NCBI RefSeq assembly: GCF_030463535.1
Contig: NC_132899.1
Span: 16,091,490-16,155,489 of the forward strand
Origin: Salminus brasiliensis
Taxonomy: Eukaryota; Chordata; Actinopteri; Characiformes; Bryconidae
Length of the DNA: 64,000 nucleotides
Direction: 5' to 3'
The notes beneath the pieces were generated by a model. That model saw only the letters and a program-made list of their open reading frames with translations, was not told the DNA's origin and searched no databases. Numbering within the stretch: position 1 is the stretch's first letter; each line of letters starts with the position of its first letter. Shown piece after piece: positions 39,498 to 50,171 of the stretch. Made by a program: the position numbers and the translations under genes.

Positions 39498-39523
39498 GTG
39501 TGTGTGTGTGTGTGTGTGTGTGT
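39498..39523 (+). repeat. (TG)n microsatellite
   Basis: About 13 TG units. Confidence 0.93.
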
Positions 39524-39699
39524 TAGGAACAGGGGAAACAGTGAACTGTACAGAATAGGGGGTACTCCAGCGCCAGAGCTGGGCAACACTCCCTTACACC
39601 ATAAAATAATAATAGTACTAATAATAATGAATATAGCAGCAACACTGCCATCTGCTGGCGATTATCCCGTAAGTGCACAGAGCACCCCGTACTATGTAA

Positions 39700-39952
39700 T
39701 ATACTGTGTGTCCAAATGTTTGTGGACATGTTTGTGCGCAACTTAAAGTAGCTGAATGCATTATACTGCCAATAAAATAATACTGTGTGGAGGAGATGAA
39801 TCGTATGGAGAGATTAAACATGAATCTACTAGCACTAGGCTTCACTGGAAAGTAAGGACAGTTACTCCAACCTAAGAAGGAAAAGTTCTTTTTGAATAGC
39901 CTTGATTTCAGAAGAAACAATGAATGTGCAGGTGTCCCAATACTTTTGCCTC
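39700..39952 (+). mobile_element. MITE family A, internally deleted copy 5
   Basis: Both termini remain ('gtgtccaaatgtttgtggac' left, 'gtgtcccaatacttttgcc' right) and the segment near 'aaagtagctgaatgcat', but the central ~230 bp present in copies 2-4 are missing. Confidence 0.82.
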
Positions 39953-40169
39953 TCTTTCAGTTTGACTAATTATAGAAGATACAACACTGGATAACAGTCA
40001 TAATTAGATAAGATTTAATGAGCATCTAATTTAGAGATAAAAAAACATTCTTGTATATTAAGTAGAAGCTATACTGCATTGTGTGTGTGCAGATGAGCTA
40101 CACACACGTACACACCGCTCAGTGGTTCATGTATCATTCAAATAGACAGAGATCATGATCCCATTTAGC

Positions 40170-40194
40170 TGTGTGTGTGTGTGTGTGTGTGTGT
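40170..40194 (+). repeat. (TG)n microsatellite
   Basis: About 12 TG units. Confidence 0.93.
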
Positions 40195-40647
40195 TGTGAG
40201 TGGGCTGCTTTCTCTCAGTCAGAGCTAACTGATGTCTGTGTGATGAGGTGGAGACTTGCTGTTCTGCTTTATTAGCTGCCAGAGAGAGTAAATGATTTTG
40301 TGTATACACAACAAGTGAAACACAGCCAGAGAAAGGCCAGGGTTTATCACGGACTGAAACCCCAATGAATCCCATTCACGTATCTTTCAGTGGAGACAGT
40401 CATCACACACTGCCCTGGGCTATCACTGTGCATACAGTGTATAAGTGCAAGAAAACCTCAGTGCCAGCACATGAGTGTGTGCCTTTAGACATATTAAGAG
40501 TACATGTGTGTGCAGCAAGAAAAGGGAGTTCAGTGCTGCCTGTGGACCCGGAGGAAAGATGAGGCAATTTTCCAGCTGAAAGGAAATGACTGAAATGAGG
40601 AGCCCCCCAAAGAGAGAACACACAATTCATCATAACACTGCCTATAC

Positions 40648-40670
40648 AGAGAGAGGGAGAGGGAGAGGGA

Positions 40671-40708
<38 letters not shown>
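40648..40708 (+). repeat. (GAGGGA)n/(GA)n microsatellite
   Basis: Four GAGGGA units pass into about 15 GA units. Confidence 0.93.
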
Positions 40709-40712
<4 letters not shown>

Positions 40713-41113
40713 AATGTGTATTCAGAAGAACAAATACATAGGACACAAATACATGTAGGACACATATTCACAGACACTTTAGATGTAATGCTGTGAGTAG
40801 GATTCTTTTTCCTCTCCCTTCCTTCTTTTCAAGACTACTTAAAGAAAATGTATGCTTAATTTTATTTTATCCCCTGAAGACCAGTTATGATGTGTGAATT
40901 GGTTTATGTACCAAAAGTAGTCATTATTTGTGTCATTACACAATCATTTTACTGCCTCTCTTTATCCATGAATTTATCAAATGTGTATTTAGTGTATACT
41001 GTAAATAAACCTCTGTTCCAAATAAGATTATAGAATGAAATCATTTCAACTGATAGTTTGTTAATAATTTGAGCATCAGTTTACCATTTATAGGGGACCA
41101 TCAATTTAAAGTA

Positions 41114-41365
41114 TTATTATTTTTATTATTAGTAGTAGTAGTATGATCTTCACATTATACTACTAGTAGTATGATTTATTATTAATATTATTATTATTTA
41201 TATTATTAGTTGTTGTAGTAGTGGGATAAAGTTATTTTGTTGGCATTGGTAGTGGTGGCATTAGTCATACTAGTATTATACTACTAATATTACAATGCCA
41301 CTACTACTACTACTATTGTAGTACTATTACTTTATTATTATATTATAGCACTACCACTACTATCA
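41114..41365. repeat. Trinucleotide-rich zone with inverted repeats
   Basis: Built from ATT, AGT/ACT and TAG/CTA triplets. It contains paired arms such as 'gtagtggtggcatt' and 'aatgccactactac' (13 of 14 complementary) and 'gtagtagtagtat' facing 'atactactagtag'. It could fold into hairpins. Confidence 0.75.
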
Positions 41366-42429
41366 TACAAGAAGTGTCAAACTGGGTTCCATCATTGTGC
41401 TCTGCACATAATTCCCACAGGTGGCAGTGTTTGGCTAAAGCAAGCTGAGATTGCTAAAACATTTAGCATTTTTAATTATGCTGATTAGCTGGTAAAGAGG
41501 TGTAAACTAGTCTAGCACTTTTAGGATGCTGTAGCAACAATGTAAGGTTAGCTTGGAAAGCTCACATGAAATTGCCCTCTGCATGTTGTTTTCAGCTTCA
41601 CTCACTGTGTTGTATTGGGAATTTCCCCACTGCGGGACTCATAAAGGACTATCTTAGGACTATCTTATTACTTCTGCTTAAGTAGCAATCAGGAGATTCA
41701 TCTGGCACAAAGCACTTCTGATGATATGACAGATTTCTACCCACCCTCCTTCATTACAGCTAGGGGTAACAGTTCAACAGGAACAGGATGTAACCACAGA
41801 AAAGAAAAACATGCAACACTACACTAATGTAATAACCCCCTTACTATGCACCACCCGCTCCCCTCTGTCGTATAGGCTTGTTTGTACTGGTGTTAAGAAC
41901 ATCTCTGGAGCTCCAGGAAGTTTCTTCTCTCGCTGGCCCAATTCTGTCACTGACTCCTGCTGTGCAGGTCAGAGGAGGAAGGACTTAACCCCAGATAAAC
42001 TCAAGAATCCTGACCTGTGGGCCAGATATTTGACCCATTTATAAGATTGTCAAATAATATATAAGATACTGTAGATTAAACTTAGACTTAAGACTAAACC
42101 TTTTTTTTTTGAGAAATAAATGACCTTCACATAAATACTTTCTGCGTTAAATACTCTCTGACACACTGTCTTATTAATACACACTACAGTGATAAATATG
42201 CATGTCTTATGCATTCTGGTCTCCTCCTACAACATCTGTTTTTTTACATCATAACAGCAGTCTATAATCAGCATCCACATGGTGTCCAGATTAATGCTCC
42301 CAGGCCTCATTGCCTGATGATGTAGCTCATTTTCTCAATTCTGAACAATCATTAAAACAAAGTCAAGAAAGAAAAAATGATCTAGGATGAAATATTGAGA
42401 GCAGGCTCAAAACGCAGTTCCACACAAGC

Positions 42430-42700
42430 CATAAGGAAGAATCAATTTCAATGTCCTGTACCTGTCCTGAGGTATCCCTTGAAGTACTGTGTTTAGGTGG
42501 ATGCCAATGGCATCTCTCCAGATCATGTCTCCAGATCACCTGCTAGCGGGCTTAGCCGCACACACTCGAAAGCTGCTTACTGTCTTTATCAGCTCATCCG
42601 CTGTTTATGTGCTTTGCTGCAAACTTAAAAATACCTGAGGAAAGTTGTCCTCCTTAGCCTCCTTCACTGCTCCTGCACTTTTCCCTTACTTCTCTGATCT
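42430..42700. promoter_or_regulatory. Candidate distal regulatory element
   Basis: A non-repetitive, GC-richer block, with 'cacctgctagcgggcttagc' and TTTATCAGC/GATA-like motifs, bordering the prph2 side of the desert. Proposed from composition only. Confidence 0.18.
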
Positions 42701-43183
42701 CCTTTTTATTGTACACCACTAAAACCCACAGTGAATCATTAGCACATACATTTGATTCCAAAATAATGTAGACGGGCAGTACATGTAGAAGTACTGTACA
42801 TTTCTAAAAAGAAAAATAATGGCATAGAAGAACCACTTATCATACCCTAGAGAACCTTTTATAGATGGTTCTTTAAAAGAAATGTAGAGATCAAATTCCA
42901 ATTGAAAGTTTTTTGAAAACCATGTGTCAGAGCCACAAAGGTTTTCAAACTAGCATAATAACAGACCATTCAAGAGTCATACACTGGGTGACAATGTCCC
43001 CACCACTATTCTAATTGCCATGTGCTAAGCAGGACAGACTGCGGGTAATACAATAATCACATAATTCGCATGCTGATCCAATGACAAAATTAGACCTCCC
43101 GCAGAGTTCCTAGAATGCTAAGATTCTTGATCTTTTGGGGGATCAAATCATGATAGGAGAATCAAACAATTTTCTTATGGTAT

Positions 43184-45284
43184 TTTATTATAACATAGAC
43201 TCTGCTACATTTTATGTACAGTAACAAGTGCTACACACAAATACTCTCATAATTCAATTCATTAAAAGTTTACACGATTATTTACAAAACAATGAAGGAC
43301 AATATATAACAGTTCTATACTATTTACACAGTTCCATATGTGTATATTTTAACATAGAGTAATTTGTATAGTCCTGCCTTGGAGACTCGGCAGAGAAAAG
43401 CTGTTAAGCTTTAAGCATGGGAACTGCAAACAGCCAATAAAACAACCGCCAGGTGAGTCATTCACAGTGCAGAAGTCAGAGGTCACGGTTTAGCTGCCAC
43501 TTTTAAAGTGTCCTCCTGAACTCCAGGGGTGTTTGCAGGCATCCCAATCGCTCTGGCACTGGATGTCCCTCTGCATCTCATCAGCAGCCTTCACTGTCCT
43601 AGTCCTTCCTAAACTTGCTTTAGCTTGTTCCATTTGCAAAAAGACCACTTTCCCATAACTGTCTGATAGTGTCTGATGGTTTACAAAACCTGACATTTTT
43701 GTCCATTTCTTGTTTCTTGTCATGCCATTGGTTTGTGTAACCTGCAGAGCCTCCAAAAATGATCTAAAAGCAAGTGTTCTGAAAACAATAGCTCATAAAA
43801 ATATCTGTTTGATGAAAAGATTTTCAAAAAAACCCAAATTACCTAAAGCCCCCTTTTCATTCCCAGCCCCTTCTCTGTCCATTAACATTCAAAAATATGA
43901 TAATATGTTTATAAAAGACATTTACTGTAACTGTCAAAAGTCAAAAAAGTGAAAAAGAAAAACCTGCCTGATGGCTCTCTGTAAGTCAGGCATAATCATC
44001 AGTACACTGAAATTCAAACGTAAACTATGTTAGCATTGAGGTGTTTCACCACAGTTAAAACAACATACCAGAGGAAAATCAGAGGAAAAATGGCACAAGC
44101 TGGTTGTGGAGCTAGGCTGAGTACCATTTGAGGAGATATGAAAAGATATAGAAAGAAGGGCAGAAGGTTGGTGACCATTGGTGTGGTTTGGGAGAGTTCC
44201 ATGGTCAGTGTAATAGAATTTTACCTGATTGGAGATCAATGTCTACAGTATGTCTACAGTATACAATAATAGGTCATTTAGGAAATGACAACTTGCCACA
44301 ACGTTCTTTCTCCAGCTCACTTGCAATGTTGCAACTTTCATACAATAAAATTCTTTTAGAAGAGATATTCTGATATTCTCTGATATTCTGCATGTTCAGT
44401 CATCTATGCCTTTGAAGTGACTTGGTTATGACACTCCGGCTGTTGAACACAGTCCCATAGTGTTCACCAAGTGTTCGCTTCATGCTAACTCCAGGATGCC
44501 AACATTCACCACCTAGGACAGCATGGTGTGGTGTCAAATAAGTGCAAAAGTAGTTTACTTATAATCAATTAAATAAATCTACTTTAGGTCAGGTTTGCTT
44601 TTTGGAGATTATATGTTCCAAATTAAAGGATCTAAATGAAATGCTAGTTATTGTGAAAGCCTACACTCCAGTATGGTCTTCAAGTGTGAGCAGAGTAGCT
44701 CCATTCAGTGAAAACATTTACAATATGATTGTTATACTTTCAAACTTAGGTTTTGTACATATTGATCAGAAATAGCAACAGCAAAAAATATCTTACTATG
44801 ACAGACCCAGCTGATGCTAGTTACCTGCTGCACACCAATAGCCAACTGAAATAGGACAAAAATGGATAATGAATCAATTAAAAGAGACTTTGGATTTGTG
44901 CTGGTTAACAAATCAATTAAGAATATGTTGAACAATATGCCACACTTATGTTCAGTTTTATGTAGAGCTCATAGAATTGGCTAGTTTTTTAGATATTTTG
45001 TATTAAAATTTGATTTTGATTCAGTTTGTTGTTTCTGTATCTAATAAATACATTAAACCACATGAAATCAAGCCATTAAACTGAAAGAAAAAACAAACAA
45101 ACAAACAAAAAAACATGGTACCTGTTGTGTGCCTTTTTACCAAACCTCTCTAGCCCACTGGTTGACTGTGTGTTGACTGGTGTGTTCATGCTGTACAGTC
45201 TCAGTGATGTTCTGGAGAGAAATTCTCTCTTTCTGATCTCTACCTTTGGCAGGAGACGCCAAAGTTCTAGTGGGCGGGGCGTGC
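43184..45284 (-). other. Possible long prph2 3' UTR, or terminal exon of an unknown gene
   Basis: No AATAAA is evident just downstream of the prph2 stop on the minus strand. A good one lies at 43184-43189 in a sequence that looks like an mRNA 3' end (AT-rich, 'tgtacataaaatgtagc', then 'ataataaaa'). The simplest reading is a ~2.1-kb prph2 3' UTR. Alternatively, minus-strand sequence 43490-43740, with an acceptor-like CTCTGCAG at about 43746, could be the last exon of another transcript; its 88-residue frame matches nothing I know. Confidence 0.35.
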
Positions 45285-45494
45285 TCAGCTCACCGTAGCA
45301 ACAGCCTGCTCATCTGCCCCTTCCTCTACCTGATTGCCTTTGCCCATGGCTTTCATTTTGGCCATGATATCAGTAAAGGTTTCCTTGACAGTTTTCTCCA
45401 GGATCCATCCTTCACTTTCACTCTCTGGGTCCTCTGGGTTGACCAGTGTGGACAGAGAAGTGTTCACATACTGCAATCCCACCATCACAGCAAT
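45285..45494 (-). CDS. prph2: prph2 coding exon 3
   Basis: Acceptor CTCTCAG precedes ATT at 45494. The exon encodes the end of span 4 and the cytoplasmic tail (residues 277-345), with GKGNQVE conserved, and stops at 45285. An acidic PESESEG stretch precedes the amphipathic helix. Confidence 0.96.
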   Translation of the reverse strand: MAVMVGLQYVNTSLSTLVNPEDPESESEGWILEKTVKETFTDIMAKMKAMGKGNQVEEGADEQAVATVS

Positions 45495-47322
45495 CTGAGA
45501 GGAAAACAGAAAAAACATAAGTATGCAGGAAAGCAAGATTCATATTTACTCCTATTTCCCTAATTTTCCCCAATTACTGTACTGCACTGTAGAACACGGA
45601 TAGGGCCTGTCTACATTTATACATGCTTAAACATGCTTATACAATATTAGTCAAGTCCAGTGGGTAAGAAAACTAAATATAGGAGAAATAATGCCCCCTA
45701 CATTTTACTTGTGTTACATTAGGGGATCTTATTTTCTTTACTTAAACACCAGTGTATGAGAGGAATAAAGCATGGTACAGTTAAACATACCTCTAGCATA
45801 GTAACCAACAGCACCAGTATACCAATGGTGTTCATCAGCCCTCCATAGTAGGAAACTAGTGCATCCCTGCAACCACGCTTCCATATGTTCAGTTCCTCTG
45901 TGTGGTGGTCGTAGCTATAGTGGGCTGTGTTGTTGGTCACTTGGTGCTGGATGCAGGGCCTTGGGGAGCTGGGGTTGCAGCAGCTGAAAGGGACTCCATC
46001 CAACAAGTATTGCCCATCTACGTTGCTGCTGATTCGGCTACAGACAAGTAAACCATAATGAGAATCATTGGTACAATAGAACTTGTTCCACAGCAATTTA
46101 TAGTATATATTATGTGTCTTAACATCAATTAAGGAAGCAAATCATGACAGACGCATGTCCTGTAAATGTATATCTAAATTTCTATTCCGAATACTTCCCA
46201 TATTAGAAACATATTCCTAGATTTAAGAATGTTTTCTGAATTGTAAGACTTTATTGACCACACCAGTGAGGCAAAGATCAAGACCACAAAAACACCACTA
46301 TATCAAACATGACATGATTAAATGTTCTGCGACATTAAGACATAAGGGCTCTGCTCGTGACACCATGATCTATTCCCAGTCAATCATCTTGGTCTTCAAG
46401 TTATTGGAAATGACATTAAGCTCTAAAGACTGTCGAAATGTGATCCAAGAAGATTATCAACTAAGTCTGAACTGGCTCACACGGTTGATACCACTTACAA
46501 TGCGAACCGAGCCCATAGATCACCTCCACACTGTCAACTCACTGCTTACACTTACACTAAAACATGAAAATAGTTTTAAGAATACATTCTGAAACTGTAG
46601 GTGCAGATATCAACGTGCATTCAAAATCAGCTACAGTCAACTATAACTAACCAAGCAGAGCTTCTCAGAAGTGACCATGAAGGGAAAGAAAACAGTATAA
46701 TTGTAATGTTTGATTGTTTTGATTGCTTTAGAGGCACTTACTCTTTGACTTCTTTAGAGCTGAAGTCCAAGTAGCGATTGCTAATCCACTGGATCTCGAA
46801 CCAATCTTTATAGTTGTTGTTGCCACAACAGCGAAACTCTATTTGCATTAGATCCAGAGTTCTCTTCATGTAGCAGCGGCCAGGTACATCTGTGTCCTTG
46901 TAGAACTTCATGCCATTCTTCAGGCCTTCTGCCAGCGTAAACTGCAGAGGGATGCGCATGGTAAAGCACAAAAGTGCTGTAAAGAAAAGAAGAGCATTGA
47001 AGAGCAAACAGCAGATAAGGAATGGCTTCATAACGGTCTTCCACTTGGTGAACTTTGAGGAATCCAAAGAATCATAGCAGATCTTGCCACCAAAAGCATT
47101 GATACCGCAGGCCAACAAGCCTACTCCAATGAGCAGGTTGGGCACAAAGTGGCTTTCATTGTTGTCCATAAGTTCACTTCTTTTCCGCAGTTCAATTTTG
47201 AAAAAGAGGCCCATGCTGAGGACCAGGACTCCAGCCATTATAGAGAACCAGTACATGAGCCATAGCATCTGCGCCAGCTTCACCCGTTTTTTCAGGTCAA
47301 ACTTCACCTTCAAAAGAGCCAT
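45285..47322 (-). CDS. prph2: Peripherin-2 (photoreceptor disc-rim tetraspanin)
   Basis: Peripherin-2 shapes and stabilises the rims of rod and cone outer-segment discs, pairing with ROM1. Three exons, 46742-47322 (581 nt), 45791-46037 (247 nt) and 45285-45494 (210 nt), give 345 residues against 346 in human. The joints correspond to human c.581/582 and c.828/829. Four membrane spans lie near residues 17-40, 60-80, 100-122 and 262-284. The large intradiscal loop keeps Cys150, the CCG motif at 165-167, paired Cys213/214, Cys222, Cys250 and the Asn229 glycosylation sequon. The C-terminal amphipathic fusion and rim-retention region ([20 protein letters not shown]) is present. All catalogued key residues look intact, so this is a functional gene. 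Teleosts have several prph2 paralogues; which one this is remains open. Confidence 0.97.
45791..46037 (-). CDS. prph2: prph2 coding exon 2
   Basis: 247 nt, the same length as in human. Acceptor CTGTAG, donor GTATGT. It encodes [20 protein letters not shown], the NNT glycosylation site, and the start of span 4 up to Glu276. Confidence 0.96.
46742..47322 (-). CDS. prph2: prph2 coding exon 1
   Basis: ATG at 47322 opens [18 protein letters not shown]. Donor GTAAGT follows 46742. The exon covers spans 1-3 and the first half of the intradiscal loop, including GRCYMKR (Cys150) and [20 protein letters not shown]. Confidence 0.97.
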
Positions 47323-47760
47323 CTTTGACAGCTAGTTTCTTTATTCTAATTACAAATGAAATGCCCACTATTTGGTCACCGTTTTGTCCCCACTGTTCCT
47401 CAACCTCCAGCAACAGGTTTTAGATCCAAATTGTCACAACTAGACTTTGGTTTCCCCTCGGTGTATGTTTCAGATCTTCAAGCAGCGATGTGTAATCCAT
47501 TCCAGTGAAGTGGGGTCATGCTAGGTATTTTCATGGTCCTTGCTTCACCCATAATAGAAGTCCAGATGTAAAGGTGAGCATAGATTGCAGCGATGTCTCC
47601 TCCTTTTACTTGAAAAATGAGTTTCTTCCAACAAGGAAAGCAGTAGTGTTGACAGGTACTGATGCTAATGTCCCTTTTCCTGCATAGGGAAGTCAACGGC
47701 CAAGGATTCAAATGATTAAACCCAAAGTTACACTACGTCATTCTAAACCCTGCTAATCAG
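47323..47760 (-). promoter_or_regulatory. prph2 upstream region with CRX/OTX-like sites
   Basis: CRX/OTX-type TAATC cores occur at 47493-47498 (TAATCC), 47713-47719 (TGATTAA, reverse of TTAATCA) and 47753-47759 (CTAATCA), 170-440 nt upstream of the start codon. CRX control of photoreceptor genes is established in vertebrates; its action on these sites is inferred. No clear TATA box. Confidence 0.35.
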
Positions 47761-49014
47761 CCTTATCCCATTTACAGAAATCCTATGCCAGCAGATGAGC
47801 CTATCGGTAAGCTGCTGTCGTAGTATGTGATTGGTTTGATTGGTCACATGGTCAGGCCAGCACCAGTCGAAAGACACCAGAGACCAAGAACCTAAGGAGG
47901 ACTTAGGACCACACCTCTTCTGCTGAAGGGTCTTGGAGTGCATGAGAAACTTGAGAGAGTGTGTGAGATTAGATATACTGATGCAGAGTTTACATCATCT
48001 GGGCTCCTATTTGCCAGTGTCAAGAAATGTAAAAAAAAAATGTATTTCTTGCTTGACAGAAAATACATTTATTAACACAAACACTTGAGAGTAATGTTAT
48101 AAGCATGCAATACTGTAATAGTCACATGCTACAGAAAACATAAAAAAACTGAAGTTAGATGATGTTTCATGCTGAAAGACATTTTATGACCCAAATAGGT
48201 AGTTAAGCAACACTTCCATTTACATGAGGCCACTTGGTTTGCCACAATGCTACCATAACAGACCCTTCCTTTACATGAGAAATGGGTCCCTCCATGTTTC
48301 CTATAGTAAAAAGCACATTATCTTCAAGTGAGCTGAATCAGTTATCTTAAGGAGACTAATCCCATCAGGATAGACATACTTTGTCATGATCTTTTTATGC
48401 AACATTAATAAGAATGGAATATAGATTGTTGAGATATTCCAGAAGCAAGATCTGTGTAATAATTACATGTTTATGGGATTACACTGACAATTCATATATT
48501 TTGAAAGGCAAACAATATTTTGCAGTTATAGTGACTAAACACAGGGGGAAAAAAGAATCAAGTCATATTTTGTGAAATTAATATTTTATTTTGATCAGTC
48601 CTTACACTTAGATTTATTTGGTATTTGTGGTACATTGAAATTAGTGTCATATTTGCAGCCTATGACACATTTGTGTTTCAGGATTCAAGACAGAAACTGC
48701 ATGATCAGATAGTCAACGGCCGAAGAGAAACATCTGTATTTGTGTTTAGATTTCAGTGGCACATCTGTGAAGACATTGGAGAAAGTGCAGTTCAAGGTTG
48801 CCAGGTAAAAAAAACTTCACAAAGCATTCACAACTCACTAATGAGTCACGTGTGAAGCATACATTACCTCCTACATTACCCACAAAGGTAGTTTTATTAC
48901 TAAAACAATGACTATGTAAATCAATGACTGCAGAGCCTAAGGACACACAACAACTGATTTACTGAACCTTAATTAAGTGCTGTAGAAAAGTCCACAGCAG
49001 ATCACAATGGTCAC
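47761..49014. other. Spacer between prph2 and tbcc
   Basis: AT-rich sequence without a supportable gene. It presumably contains the distal prph2 promoter. Short frames such as 48625-48855 show no known protein. Confidence 0.6.
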
Positions 49015-49029
49015 GTTTACAGGGTTCAT

Positions 49030-49035
49030 TTTATT
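49030..49035 (-). terminator. Polyadenylation signal for tbcc
   Basis: AATAAA on the minus strand, 105 nt downstream of the tbcc stop codon, implies a very short 3' UTR. Confidence 0.6.
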
Positions 49036-49139
49036 CCTTTAATGAGATCTGTAAGTGTAGCATAACAGAATTTGGCTGCATCAAAGTTGAAGATATTAGT
49101 AAAAGCTTCAGTCAGAACAAACAAACAAAAGGAGACCGC

Positions 49140-50171
49140 TCATGGGGTCGTCTCTGCAGTGTCCCATGAAGATATTCTCTCATCCTCTGGAATTACAGTC
49201 CAGTTGGGTGAGGGTGTTCCAGCAGCAAGCCAATTGAAGTCATCTACCAGGGACCAGTTGTTTCTTTTGGGATCCAGTCCAGATACTCTGAAATCACTGT
49301 CCATTCCATCATACGTCCAGGTTAAGGGAGCAAATCGGACTCCTTGACAGTCTTCTACGATTGCTCGGCTGGTGACATGGAGGTATATCTGAGTGTCTGT
49401 GGTGTTGTGAGTGCGCAGCTGCTGGCAGGCAAAGCCAAGAGTGCAGCTTGAACACTCATCAACAAAAACAGAGCTCGACACTGGCCCGCTGAGAATCAGG
49501 CAGTCTTTGACGTTTTTGATGTGCAGGGTGCTCGGGGAGCCCAACATCCTCACCTTACAGTTGGTTAGGTGGGACAGCAGCACGTCCCGTTGCTGGATCT
49601 CTTCTGAACGTTTACTCAAAACTTCATTTTGGATGTTAGAGAAGCCACACTGCACAGCACTGACCGTACCATCGACAACAGCAGTAGCACCGGTGCCCGT
49701 GGCTGGTTTCTCCGTGCTACCGGAAGTCACGGCTGCTGGCTGCTGACTCGACTCGGCCGCAACTGTACGAGACCGGAACGCGAATTTCTTTTTAGGCTTC
49801 AGTTCTGCAATTGAAGCCTGGAGCTTCTGCAGAGAGGCCTGAGCCTGCCTCAGTTCATACTGCGTGAGGAACATCGTGCTGTCGTTCAAGAATTTCTGCA
49901 GCTGCTGGGTTCTGAGGGTCGCATCCTCCAACACCTTGGTGGTCTTGTCATGGCCAGCGTTAGAGCAGTCGGATATCAGCTCCTCTATAGCGGCCTTCTC
50001 CGCGCTGAAAGTCGCGCTAAAGTAAGCCACGTTCTCCTCAGAGACCGACTGGCTCTCCTTGGCGTTTCTCCGGCGCTCTAACTCCTCCTGCCTCGCCTGG
50101 TCCCGACGCAGCACACTCTCGGGGACCCTGACAGAGTCGCAGGCGCCCACTTCTATCGTGGAAGCCTCCAT
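49140..50171 (-). CDS. tbcc: Tubulin-folding cofactor C, single exon
   Basis: TBCC acts with TBCD and TBCE in the last step of tubulin heterodimer assembly: it stimulates GTP hydrolysis by beta-tubulin and releases the alpha/beta dimer in the cytosol. The 343-residue frame is uninterrupted, matching the intronless mammalian gene (346 residues in human). Residues 20-125 form the N-terminal helical spectrin-like region (RRDQARQEELERRR..., KFLNDSTMFLTQYELRQA), followed by a low-complexity linker (about 135-170). The C-CAP/beta-helix domain spans about 175-330, with QLRTH at 251-255, in which Arg253 corresponds to the catalytic arginine finger, and YLHVTSRAIVEDCQGVRFAP. ATG at 50171. It lies beside prph2, as in human, and diverges from bicral. 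Confidence 0.96.
   Translation of the reverse strand: MEASTIEVGACDSVRVPESVLRRDQARQEELERRRNAKESQSVSEENVAYFSATFSAEKAAIEELISDCSNAGHDKTTKVLEDATLRTQQLQKFLNDSTMFLTQYELRQAQASLQKLQASIAELKPKKKFAFRSRTVAAESSQQPAAVTSGSTEKPATGTGATAVVDGTVSAVQCGFSNIQNEVLSKRSEEIQQRDVLLSHLTNCKVRMLGSPSTLHIKNVKDCLILSGPVSSSVFVDECSSCTLGFACQQLRTHNTTDTQIYLHVTSRAIVEDCQGVRFAPLTWTYDGMDSDFRVSGLDPKRNNWSLVDDFNWLAAGTPSPNWTVIPEDERISSWDTAETTP

Larger units (their letters stand above)
18885..43180. other. Intergenic desert between qki and prph2
   Basis: About 24 kb with no exon I can support on either strand. Identifiable content is simple repeats, a decayed Tc1-type transposase (22118-22800), MITEs (19878, 27301, 33318, 39700), SINEs (29770, 31800-32217, 35770) and a trinucleotide inverted-repeat zone (41114-41365). 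Blocks at 24895-25090 and 42430-42700 look more complex and may be regulatory. Confidence 0.7.
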
